Below are positions 40,151 to 51,909 of a stretch of 64,000 bases of DNA, piece by piece (position 1 is the first letter of the stretch; the number at the start of each line of letters is the position of its first letter). The stretch is taken from assembly GCA_943735955.1 (NCBI GenBank), contig OX030956.1, positions 1,705,912-1,769,911 of the forward strand, given 5' to 3'. A program made the translations under genes and the position numbers. This DNA comes from Piscicola geometra (Eukaryota > Annelida > Clitellata > Hirudinida > Piscicolidae). A model generated the notes under the pieces. The model saw only the letters and a list, made by a program, of their open reading frames with translations, was not told where the DNA came from and did no database searches.

Positions 40151-43100
40151 ATCGCAGTAGCTCACTTCTCATGATTGAAGTTAAGATTTTTCTACTACAT
40201 AGCAAATAAAAACGTCAAATGACTAGTTTTTTTGCGAAGACACCTTTCAATGCATTATAATTTTATATTTTTTTCTTCTAAAGCATACATTTGGTGTAGT
40301 GATAATTAGTCACAAGTGGGCACAGTTTTTCAATTATTTATCTTCGTTAATCTTCAAAATCGTTAACTGTTCATCAGTAAAATTGTTTTTGATTCCGCGT
40401 ATGTTGCCGTTGAGCTTTAAAACTTTTATTTGTACTATTTAAAAACATTTTTTTTCAAAGAAAAGATATAATTAGAGTTCAAAAAGGACTAAATTAAACA
40501 CCATATTATTACTATGATTAAAATTTTTTATCGAAAAAGTTATTTATAACAAATTTATTTGGCAAAGACGAAAGAAAATGTGAGATATAAAAACACACCA
40601 TATACATAATTTAATTTTTTTTTAATGGGAAAAAATATTTTTAATTAATCTTCTGCCGAAGCCATCTTGCTTCGAATGAGTTTTTATCATAACTTTGAAA
40701 CTAAGTTATATGATATGGAAAATAGATAAGAAATTTAGATATTTATTGCTCAACTGACTGACATTTTCAGGAATGCTCTTTACCAATTCGTGTTTCGTGG
40801 AGCGAGCTTCTTGGAGTAAATGCTGGAACGGTTCACTATTGTCTCCCCGGGACGCGGAACTTGATGTTTTTAATGAAACTGGAACTAATTTCGCGTTCCA
40901 AATTTCGTTCCAATCGTTAAATTTGTCTTAAATGCAAACGGTTTCGCTTTCAATCAAGCTGATTAAAAAACCTTTTTTTCTATTATTCATTTTGAAAATA
41001 TATACGTTTTTTACACATGGATAAATTTACGCATGTATTTTTCTTTCAGTTTATAGCTTTCAATTTTGCCTATGTTATTATAAATGCGCTTTAATACTTA
41101 AATACAAAATATGACCAATAAATAAAAAAACTCAAGTTAAAGAATTATTCTAATGTAGTTTTTTTAGAATTAAAGGATGTTTCAAAAACAACTCTACAGT
41201 ATAATTTCTGATTACTAACTTTATTAACCATTTTAAATTTTAAAAATTTGAAATAAAATCAAAATGAAATTTATTTCTACCTATATTAAATAGTATATAT
41301 TTATGAGTGTAGGACTGACGTTTGTGGTTAACTGTTTCTAAACTTTTCTGGAACTTGACCAACAATGGTGTTAACTATGAAATACTAGGATGCCAATCAA
41401 ACAATAAAAGGAAAAATTATGTTTTAATTTTGTTTCTTTTATTTAGTCAAATTACATTTGCATACCTAATAATATTTACTCGATTAGACTAAACAAATTT
41501 TAAAAAGGACAAAAAATAGTATTGTTTTATTATTTAATAAGAGTTTTTAAAACACAATATTTTCTTATATACGATGCATATTCAGTATTACATTTGAAAT
41601 TAGGAAACAAAAAATAAAAACAAAACAACAACGAATTACAAGTTTTCAACATATAATAACGTTTTATATAAATTAAAATTTTAAATTCTTTGATAAAGTT
41701 TTACGTTTTGTAACTGTTTTTAACTGTTCCACATATATATTCATTATAAATCGTTAGCTATTGGAGCGTTAAGGGGAATGTCCATTAGGGTCAGTAAAAG
41801 TTACTCTCACTACCAATGAATAAAAAAGACCTTCTCGAGCCACCGATTGACATCACAACTTTTGCTACTCCACTTAACCAGAATGGATTATTTGCAAGTT
41901 AAAAACTACTTTATAAGTCACATTAAAAAATGACTAAAAAACATTTAAAGCGTAATTAATGTGTTTTTACCGTCTGAAAAGCTTTAAAACCCTTTTAAGT
42001 TATAGGCTATTAACTTTCTAATACATTATAAAATAAATTCGTGCTTTAACATTCATTTCGGGCTAATAATTCACGAAAACACTCGTTTATCTTTTTCATG
42101 AACGAAATGGGGCTGGTCGTGGCGTGATGCCTCTCTTTCGGTGCAGCGACTCGTGACTTTGAAGTGCTGTTCGGCTCCTTCAAGCAACTAACTCCTGGAT
42201 GCGTTGAATGTCGTAAAAGACAATTAAAAGCGTGGTTTAAAAGGCGTTAAAGCAAAGAGCCGCTAGAACACCTACAAATGAAAGTACGAACACGTAAAGA
42301 GACGAGGCCGCAGACATGTGAAGATTATCTAAAAAATAAAAGATGAATCTTTTATGAAGAGGTTAGTTTTAATAGCATACACGTGAGTTCAAGGCACAAA
42401 GCATCAGACCAACTTATCGCAAACAACAACTCAAAATCCCTTGTTTTTAAATTAAAATATTAAATTGCTAGCTTTCTACTCTTTCAACGAGGATCTGTTA
42501 TATATGTGGTCAAACAGCGTAACACTGATTGCGAATATGTCACTGGCAGGTTTTCTGCAAATCTCACTCACCCTCACTTTCCTTTGAAACTTTCGCAACA
42601 TCGTCCTTCAGTGTAAGTGATATTCACAATTCGTTTACGCTAGCACAAAAAATGTTAATTAACCTTCTAAAACTACTTTTGGAAGTTTTAAAGCTAAACG
42701 TTTTCATCAACAGAACATGTGGAAAAACTATGTGATGCATTATAGGTGAAGCAGAATGAGGATTGGCTCAAAGACATTCCTAACAATTAAAAATTCTTTC
42801 AACTTATTCATATATTTGAAATTGTTTAATAAATATTAATTGTATTACTTAGTTTCACGAGATTATGAACCTTGAGTTTTGGATGAATTGGGCTCAAGTC
42901 GGCTTTCAGTGTAGGAAATAATATAATAATACGGAGTATGTATGCGTAAAAACTTAAGTACAGTGCGCAATCTCACACTTTCTAATAAGAACACTAGTGA
43001 AGCTATGATCCTTTCAGATGGAAAGGCTTTGCATCCTGGTGCGAATTTCACTTTTAATGGCCTTTAAGCTCTTTAGTTCGGAGCCTGTTTTGTATGAAAT

Positions 43101-44057
43101 TTTCATGGTTATTGTGTTGTTTTTAGTAATATAAATTAATTTTTAAAGACCCTCATAACAATTCTTCAAACTAAAATGGCAAGACTTTTGAAGGCAGCGA
43201 GCAGATTGGGGAAAAACGACCGCAAGAACGCAATAAAGGCCCCTTCTGATCACCGTTTAAGCATAACGATTGTTTCCGCGAAGGAAATGAGCGATTAAGG
43301 CGCTAAAAACAAATAGGATCGCCTTTACGGCCTTGATCGATGAGTCTTCAGCAACATCTCTGTGCCCTGGCCATCGTGCTTCAAGATTAGTCAAAAATCC
43401 CATTACAAAAATGCTATTTGTGATCATTTCACTTGAGAGTTGAGGTATTGATTTGTTGCGTTAGACTGTTTTAAAATGTTATTCTAAGTCTCTTGAAATC
43501 TCCAATTTAATTTTCATACTCCTTATTAAATGAATTCTCTCATCAAAACCATCTTTGAGCTGATGACTTGTTTCTGACGCCTTTTTGAAGTTTTCGATAC
43601 TTAATTAGAATCTTTCAGAAATAATAAGTTTTTTGTCAGTCTCCCTAAATTTAACGAATATTTTAGAAAATTATAAATAAATAAAATTCAATAAGGTTTT
43701 TCATGACATATGAAATTAATTAGTTTAATTTATTCTTTTCAATGGCTAAAAGTTTGAAACATTGCGTAAAGGACACTTCATAAATAAACTTTAATGCCTT
43801 TTCATGAATATATTGATTAGATTCAAATATTCAAGTATGGGACAGTTTTTATAACCTGGAAGTAAAAGATCAAGTTTTAAAATGTAATCAAGAAACGAAT
43901 CAGAGTTTTGGAATGAGAAGCGAGACAGTCGGGCTCTTGGGCGTGGTGCACTGAGGGAAGTCTCAAAGCCATCATTGCATTGCAAAAGATGGGTGCATCA
44001 AAAACTAGTCTTTATTTCAATCAAATACCCTGTGTTTTCAAAAATTACAATGAAATT

Positions 44058-44123
44058 AAATTGTTAAATTATTTTTTTTCCCATTCAATCAAATTGTTAA
44101 ATTATTTTTTTTCTCATTCAATC
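44058..44123. repeat. 33-bp direct tandem duplication
   Basis: Two nearly identical 33-bp units starting aaattgttaaattattt are followed by the start of a third. Confidence 0.9.
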
Positions 44124-45115
44124 AAATTGTTGTAAACTTTTTATTATTATCTTGGTTCAAATTGTGCAAGGCTTCTCTGAAGCATCAATGACTTTTTTGA
44201 TCATTGTGCAAAGCGACTAATTCGAAATAAAATTGAGTTTGAATTGTAATGCCGTTCAATTTAGTCATTGAAGAGTCATAACAACCCGCCATGCAAGTAA
44301 TTTCATCCCAATAATTGAGAGCTTTGAAGAAATTATATTTGAACTAAATTAATTTATGCGTGAGTCGAGCACATTATTTACTTTTTTTTTATATAAAATT
44401 TTTATTTGATAGATGACTTTTTGGACCTGTTATGCAAGTTAGAAAAAAAACTTTTATTGATGTTGCAAAATTAAAAGTGAGAAGAAAATAAAAGATATTT
44501 CAACGTTTTTGAACACTGTTCGATGAATAGTATAGAAATGACATTAAATTATAAAGGAACTGGAACAACAAGCGCATGATAGACATTTCTTTTTTTAACA
44601 TTTCCGAATAGAACAGCAAGACAGTTTCGCTGTCTCCGACTCCCGAGGCTTCGTCTTGGCCACTTTGAACTCAGTGCTTGAATCAAAGCTGTATAGCCCT
44701 AAAACCTTGTATACAAAATGTGTTTTTTTCTCATGCACTTCCTTCAAATTTCACGGAATTTTCCATAAAAATACTGTGTATTGGTCTCAACTCAGTTATT
44801 TTTTACAAAACCCCCAAAAACTATTAGTTTAAGCAAGTTAGCCTATAACATGTGAATTATTCTACTCTAAAAATAAGGAATCCGGTTAGATCGCCTACCA
44901 CCAACATGGACACAGGTTCCATAAATTATTGAATAGAAAAAAATGTAAATTGAATAAATGGCACATCTTTGTAAGTCATTAATAATTTCTAGCATCAAGA
45001 GAATGCTTCTTCAACTTCAAAATTAAAATCATGTAGAAAATAATAATAGGTTGAATAGTCGTGTGTTTTTCCTCATTAGAAGAAACATAAATATGAAAAT
45101 GTCTTTGAGAACAGA

Positions 45116-45138
45116 ATATATATATATATATATATATA
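45116..45138. repeat. (TA)n microsatellite
   Basis: Uninterrupted TA dinucleotides. Confidence 0.9.
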
Positions 45139-48100
45139 AGTTTAAAGTTCATTGCAGAAGAAAAAAAGAGTATTTTTTTGGAGAAAAACGAAAATAAAAA
45201 CGGAAGTACGCATGATTTTCGAGCGACAAGCAGCATTATTCCGCTCTTTAAAATCATTTCTCATTTTCTAAAAGCTTTAAAATGTTTATTTAAAGTGAAA
45301 ACATAACAAAACAATGGCAAACAGCTGAGCAATTTGGAAGTTGAAAAAAACAACTTTTCAAGAAATTTTACTTTGCTATTTCACTCAAAAAGCAATTTGT
45401 TAATGTTTGGACGAAGCCACATCTAACTTTTCTTGAAGTTGGAAAATGTCAGACACTTTTCTTCTAATGAATAACTGCCATCAATTTTATTTATTTTTAT
45501 TTTTGAGAATCCTTGTTGCGGCGATGAAGCTTTTAGAATGCATCGTTTAGGGCAACTTGAGCGGCCATCTTGTCCTTCAACACGGTTCGAAACAAAGCAC
45601 ATGCAACTAATCCAAAAACAGTTGAGAGTGCAAAAGATTGTTGACAAACATTTCTGCAGAAGCTTCATGGCGTATTAGTGGAATCTGTCAATATATTTCT
45701 TTCAAAGATGTTTACTATATAAGAGATGAGCTCATCTATTTTGAAGAAAAAAGCCCACCGTTCTAAGAAGCATGACATAGCCGTTGCAGAGGCGTGCTTG
45801 CACGAAGAAAGGTGAACAGTTGTCAGAAAAAGTAAGATGAAAAATGAGTTTCTACTTTCTAATTTCCGTTTACTGAAAAAAGCGTTAGAAAACTTAACTT
45901 TTCTACATTGTGCATCTCACCTATGCACTCTAAACACTTTATTATTTGAATAAAAAACATAACTTTTGAAAGGCATATAGAGCTAATAATTTTCACACAC
46001 AGTGACTTAATCCTTCTTTTGTATGGGCAGGCACAAACACACTCATAAAAAAGCATAGACACAAACACCAAGTAACACAAAAGCATTTTCACAAGTGTAA
46101 GAACATAAAGAAGCGTTCATTTGAACGGAGACCTCAAATGGCTAAAGGGAGTCTGAAGTTTTAAATTGAAAGCTGACGTCACGATTGGCCATGTCACGTG
46201 CCCTCTGACAAATTCAAATGTACCTTCCATGCACGTACGTCCCCTTTAGGTTGAGTTCGTATCTCGTTGAAATTCTCAGCAGAAACCTATACGGTCTGGT
46301 CAAATTCCTCAAAGGATTTTCAAGAAAAGATTATCTATTTTACTAACACGGTAAAAGTCAATTGATCGGGTGGTAGACAGGAATCCAAACCCAGAGTTGC
46401 ATTGAAATCACCTTCAGTACATGCCCGTAATTTAGTGCAATGTCTGCAATCACTCTTGGGAAACTAAACTTTCTACAATTATTGCGGTTGATAAGCCAAA
46501 AATTAGACTTTTTATAGAGGAATCCGAAATATGTTTAAAATTCAAGCATTCAGTCTTCAAGCTTCTTCATTAAATTAAATATCCTGTGAAATTATTACAG
46601 TGGATAACATTAACGATTTTTTAAAAATAAAAAATTAATAGAGATGAAAAAAACAAAGCTTTAACTACATTGGACGATTGATGTAAACAAAAAATAAAAA
46701 TGTGAATTAAAGTCTAGAAAATATATTTTGAATCAGATTAAAAATCTCTGAAATCGACATAGCTTTAATGAGGGCCATAAATGGAATTAGAAAGAGCATG
46801 CTATAGTGAGTTATGGAGATTCATAAGAGATAACGAATGAGATGTAATGAGATGTTTTAGCACGGGTTCATTAAATAAAGTCAATAGTTCTCAAATCCAA
46901 CGTATGGAAATTAGCCACACACAAAAAATGAAGAATTTAAAATTTATTTTAAACTGCGTCTACAGGAAAATGGGAAACTTCATGCCCGTAAAAGTTTCAA
47001 TGGTGAACAATAATTATTTTAAAGACATTTGCATGTGAAAGCTTAAAATAAAAGCTAAGTAAAATAAAAAAAATTATTTTAACTTTTCATATTCTCAGTT
47101 TTGACACTTGATAACGTCCATAAAAAAAGAATAAATAATTAAAGTAAGAGAAAAAACTAGTTTTAGACACTTTTATTGCAATTTTTTGACTTTTTTTCAA
47201 TTCCTATTTAAAACCAATTTCCGAGTATTTTTGCAATTATGCACACGCCATCTTACAATTTTTCGCTTTGATAATTACTTATTCTAACGTGAGGCCCTGA
47301 CATCACCCTGCTGCTTATTGCATCTTGACCATGCCAATTATCGTTTCAGCCTCTCAATCATAGTTCTTAAAAACCTTAAATTCTGCTCAAACATTTTATA
47401 ACCACGCAGTTGAAATATTTCAAAAATAATGATTTTCCACCGATAAATCATTAACTGTTTCTTTGTTTCCATCTATAAACATTTATGTGCATATCGCACT
47501 CTTCTTCCGTTGGCGAACCTTCCAATATACGCTTCAGATAGACCGCTCGGAAGAAATATATGCATGCGTGTGTATGTGTGTATAATAATAATTGAAAATA
47601 TAGATTTATGAAGAAATAGAATACACATTAATGTGGCAATAAAGACTCCAGGTCTGAGGAGAATGCCATAAAAGACGAAATAAACAAAAATGACCACGCC
47701 ATTGGCAGCACCTCCGCTTTTTCGCATCTCGAGCAAGTCTGGAGCTTCACTCAGAGAAATTTTGTCGTGTAATTGATCATTCTCTTTCTGAGTCATATGG
47801 GAAACAGACAATATGTGTCCATTTGAAAGTTGCGAAGACCTTTGTAAGAATCGTTTTGACGTGAAATTGTTTTATGGAAAATAAAACTTATTAATTATAT
47901 TCTTAACTCAATGAGAGATGAGCCTAAGCGGGTTCATATCTCACCTCATCATTTACACGTCCCATCAAGGGCATAGCATCACAGTAATGTCGTGTGTTTT
48001 TGAAGAAAACGAGGGACGTGATTTCTTTAATAATAAATAATCTTGTCAAATGAAAATAAATGAAAAGATTGTAGAAAAATAATTTCAAAAGCAAACTATT

Positions 48101-48255
48101 CTTCATCAATTGTTCGCTTCTCTTGGTTTGAAAGGTTGAGAATTTAAGACAACTGGATTGTTTCCATATAATTAGCGGAACCTTAATTATTTCATTTTCG
48201 AATATTTTTTTTATCAAAATCATTATTTTCATCATCGAAGGGGCAAAGGTAAGAA

Positions 48256-48330
48256 GTCAATACAATGGGAATCGAACCTACGACCTATGTCCACAAGCCG
48301 TGAGTCGTTTCTACTCGGTCATGTCAAAAA
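48256..48330 (-). repeat. tRNA-derived SINE-like element or tRNA pseudogene
   Basis: On the minus strand an A-box-like TGACCGAGTAGA (48321-48310) and a canonical B box GGTTCGATTCC (48278-48268) are spaced as in a tRNA. Clean stems and a standard anticodon arm are not evident, so a functional tRNA is unlikely. Confidence 0.5.
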
Positions 48331-49632
48331 GAACGTCAGATTCTCACATTCATAACTCCATCAATTATGCCTCTTGTAATTTGAATCCACTTCAAGCTTG
48401 ACTAGGTCAAAATTGAATCATTTTGATTAAAAAATTTTTTTTATATGAATTTATTGTGTTTCATTTTAAAATCTAGTCACTACTTATCAACTTTCAAAGG
48501 CTTCCTGTGATTCCTTTAGAAACTTTTATATGACGTGGTACAACCCTCTCCAATGAACGCTAGGCACTCGTCTTCAAGCCACTGGAGCATCGACTTAACA
48601 GCATTTCAGGACTTTTATTGACATCGACTTATGATTTAGGACTCCAAGAAATTACAAGGCATGGACAAGATGGCAGCTATGAAGGGGGCGGGGTTATACC
48701 ATGTTTTTGGCCAGAAAGACATGAATTTAAAAATACGTTTGAAATGATATAATGAAACCTATACCACTATACAAATCTATTAAATGTATTATTCAATAGT
48801 GTTGAGTAATGGATATAGATGGAATGTTGGAGCTGACTGGCGAAGTGACCCGATCTTATGATCGATGTGCAAGGGCGTTTCTTTTGATTGCATCACGATC
48901 CTTTCTTGTTCCGGTCTAGGCTTTTTTCCATATTATTTAATAAGATATTTATTACTTTTTTCTCCTTCAAAGGTCACGTGTAAGATCTGGGCTCAACACT
49001 CTTCTTGAAAATAAATATCTCAGTTAATAGCAAACGAACTAATTTCAAAAAACTAAAACCTATCAAGGCGAAGTTGCCATGTTTCTCTAGATTGAGAACC
49101 TTTCACAGGGCTTGCATCGAATCCACTCAACGAAGCGTGCATCTACATTTTAATTATTCCTGCAAAGGTTTTCAAATTAGAAAGCTTTTGGTGACTCAAA
49201 AAAAGGATTTAGGTGTTTTTGAATGAAGCTTTTAATGGACGCCATAAAGAACGTTGGAGAAATAACGAGGCCATCTTGTCTTCGAGCATTTAGCCTTTGA
49301 TGCCGTCTTAATGCTGCAGATTACTCCGCTCTATATCGCATCTAGACCACGTTAGGATCATCAAAATTGATTTATAAATACATTAATATCGTTCTGTGAA
49401 AGCGTGATTAAGTGCGTAAATTTTGAGTGAGATAGCTTGAAACTGTGAAACTGGGGTTTGAGTTAGAAGGGAAATTCTTAAACATTTAAACTTCAGTTTC
49501 CGGAAATTCTTTTTTTAAAGCTACAAAAAAACAAAAAAGTGTCGTGAGTGGCAATTTGAGATAAAACCTTGTGCAGGTCGTTGAGGCTGGCTCGATCGAT
49601 CATGGACCTGAGTGATTGGACGGGAGTGAGGG

Positions 49633-49646
49633 AGGGTCACTGACCC
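49633..49646. promoter_or_regulatory. Inverted GGGTCA half-sites with 1-base spacer (IR-1)
   Basis: AGGGTCACTGACCC is an inverted pair of nuclear-receptor-type half-sites with one base between them. It sits inside a GC-richer island about 2.3 kb upstream of the protocadherin start. Binding is inferred from motif shape only. Confidence 0.3.
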
Positions 49647-51909
49647 GGGACAGACGAACGCTCATTACATCAGAGCCAAGAGGCATCGAAGTAGCATCTG
49701 AAACGTTTTCCTGAAATGATATTATGCCATAATTTCGTCGTAATTCAATTTTCTTTTTCTCTATGAATGCACTATTAAATCACTGGTCATACTCGTTGCC
49801 GTTAGAAAGGAGACGACTTTTAATGTCACTGCAAAGTGGAGATTTAACCCTTCAATTATGCCTTCTTTTCTTTTTGAAATCGAGATTTATCTTTTCGAGT
49901 TTAGATTTTTGGATGAACCATTTTAAACAAATTGGCATGTTTTTATGATTGTTTGAAGAGCTAAAAGATCAAAAAGGATCCTGTTTAAATGGTAAAATAA
50001 GTAAACTATCTCAGTCTTTTATTTTTAACATTGGTTTTAAGACATGAGAGAGTAATAAAAAATGATTGAATGGTATTCTGTCAACCTATGTTGTCAGGAA
50101 TATTTAATCCAATTCATACAAAAACTAATCTTCTATAAGAAATATACAGACGATTTTATTTGAAATCAAATATTCAGAAGTACTGTTAAAAAATATTGTT
50201 CAAAAGTTTTTCTTTTTATTCATTTAAAAAAAGAAGCCTTCAACTCTATATCAACCATGAGTCCACCCCAAGCATTCATTCTGGGGCATTTGCCTTTATA
50301 ATGTGTTATTGCTTGAAATTAAAAACTCATGAATGGAAGACAGCCATTAGGGTCTCAAAAAATGGGGAAGAAATTATGCTGATATAATAAACGTATTATG
50401 TATAAAAAACAAATCGGTCATTTCGAATTTTCAATTATTTTAAGGTTTTTTCACGTAAAATATTTATCTTTTTTTAATTTACATGCAACTTGCGAAAACG
50501 TTTTTGAGGCCAATGCACCAACACTATATTGTTCACTTATTCAATATGATATAATATAAGGTTATATAAAACATATAAATATTATATTTTGAGAAATATA
50601 ATTTGATTTTTATAAAAATTAATGAGAAACATTAAAGAAGAATAATAACTATAATAAATACCATTTAAAAGGGAAAACATTATCCTATTATTATGCTACA
50701 ATATATTATTTATAAATAAGAACAAATTATAATGTGTAAAAAAATCGTTTTAAAAGCTAAACTAAAAAAGATATTTTTACATTTTTTAAACAATTTAATT
50801 CTTAGCCAGATTCTTCATTCAAATCCCTATTAAGGGCTGGATAGAACAGGTGTTGAACCCTTAGATTCATTTCTTTAATGATGCATCCTTCTGGATACCT
50901 CTTTTTTCCGCCAATTTCTGAAAAAGTATTTTTAAAAGTCGGAAAACTAGACCACACAGCGTCCCAGATGTTCTCGTCGCAATGAGAGTCACAAGAAGTA
51001 AATGACAATGCAAATAAGAATGTGATTCAACCGTCTGAGTCCATGCAGTTTTCAGGTAAAGGCCAAGCTGCATTTAAAAACTTTTCTTATTCAAGTTAGT
51101 TTCTTCGCATTCACGAATGATGCGTTATTAATCGCCTGTCATCACAGCCTATACTTCCAACCCACTCTCTCAGAACTGAACCATACCCATTCTCACATGA
51201 GCGACCTTGAAAGCACTCGGCTTTGTGATTTGAGTTATGTGGCAATCTTTCATTTTTCTACGTCCTTCATTCAATTTTAACCAAAGTATGTGGTCAGTAT
51301 GGCTCGTACATTAAAAGAGATTGCTTTCCACCTAATTATCCTGCGCCGTTAAGGACTCATTTAAAGCAAGTGGTTAAGTGCGTTTCTGATTCTTAATTGT
51401 TAAACTTAAACTTCCTTCTATCTTCCTACTTTTGCTGGCCTCTTCTACCACGCTCCCAATGTTCTATAAAAAGGTTTTCATTGCCTTTTTATGCCGTTTG
51501 AAATATTTTTTTATAAGTGAGATGAAATAAATATTAAAAATACATTCTTTTTCGAAAAAATAAAAATACTTGTTTTTAAACCATAAAAGCAGCAAATAGT
51601 TGAGTTTTTTGAATCGTGAAAAATTCTAAATCTTTTATAGAATTTCCAGTGTATACAAACAGAAAAGATTCAGCGATTATTCGTTCATACAAATATTAAT
51701 TATTTGCAATTGTTTGAACTTTTAAAATAGATTTTTAGACTTTGGATATTTTATAACATAAATATCTTTTTTTACAAATTTTAAATATTTTTTTCACCAT
51801 CTAAATAAATATTAGAACCAAAAATAAAAATAATAGTTATTAAAAATTGCAGGTTTTACGTGAGAAGAACCAGATGAGCAAAAATACGGCCATTTACTTG
51901 GGATAAATA

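Larger units (their letters stand above)
30543..51909. other. Gene-poor region of about 21 kb upstream of the protocadherin
   Basis: Very AT-rich, with only short frames of biased composition and no supported multi-exon gene. Landmarks: an inverted repeat at 32030-32097; (ATT)n at 40020-40150; a 33-bp tandem duplication at 44058-44123; (TA)n at 45116-45138; a tRNA-derived repeat at 48256-48330. GC-richer islands stand out near 33420-33540, 42110-42330, 43190-43400, 46180-46260, 48530-48700 and 49560-49720. These may be regulatory elements of the neighbouring protocadherin gene (inference). Confidence 0.6.

Noticed and set aside
48256..48330. Functional tRNA gene
   Set aside because: B box is good, but stems and anticodon arm are poor; better explained as a tRNA-derived repeat.
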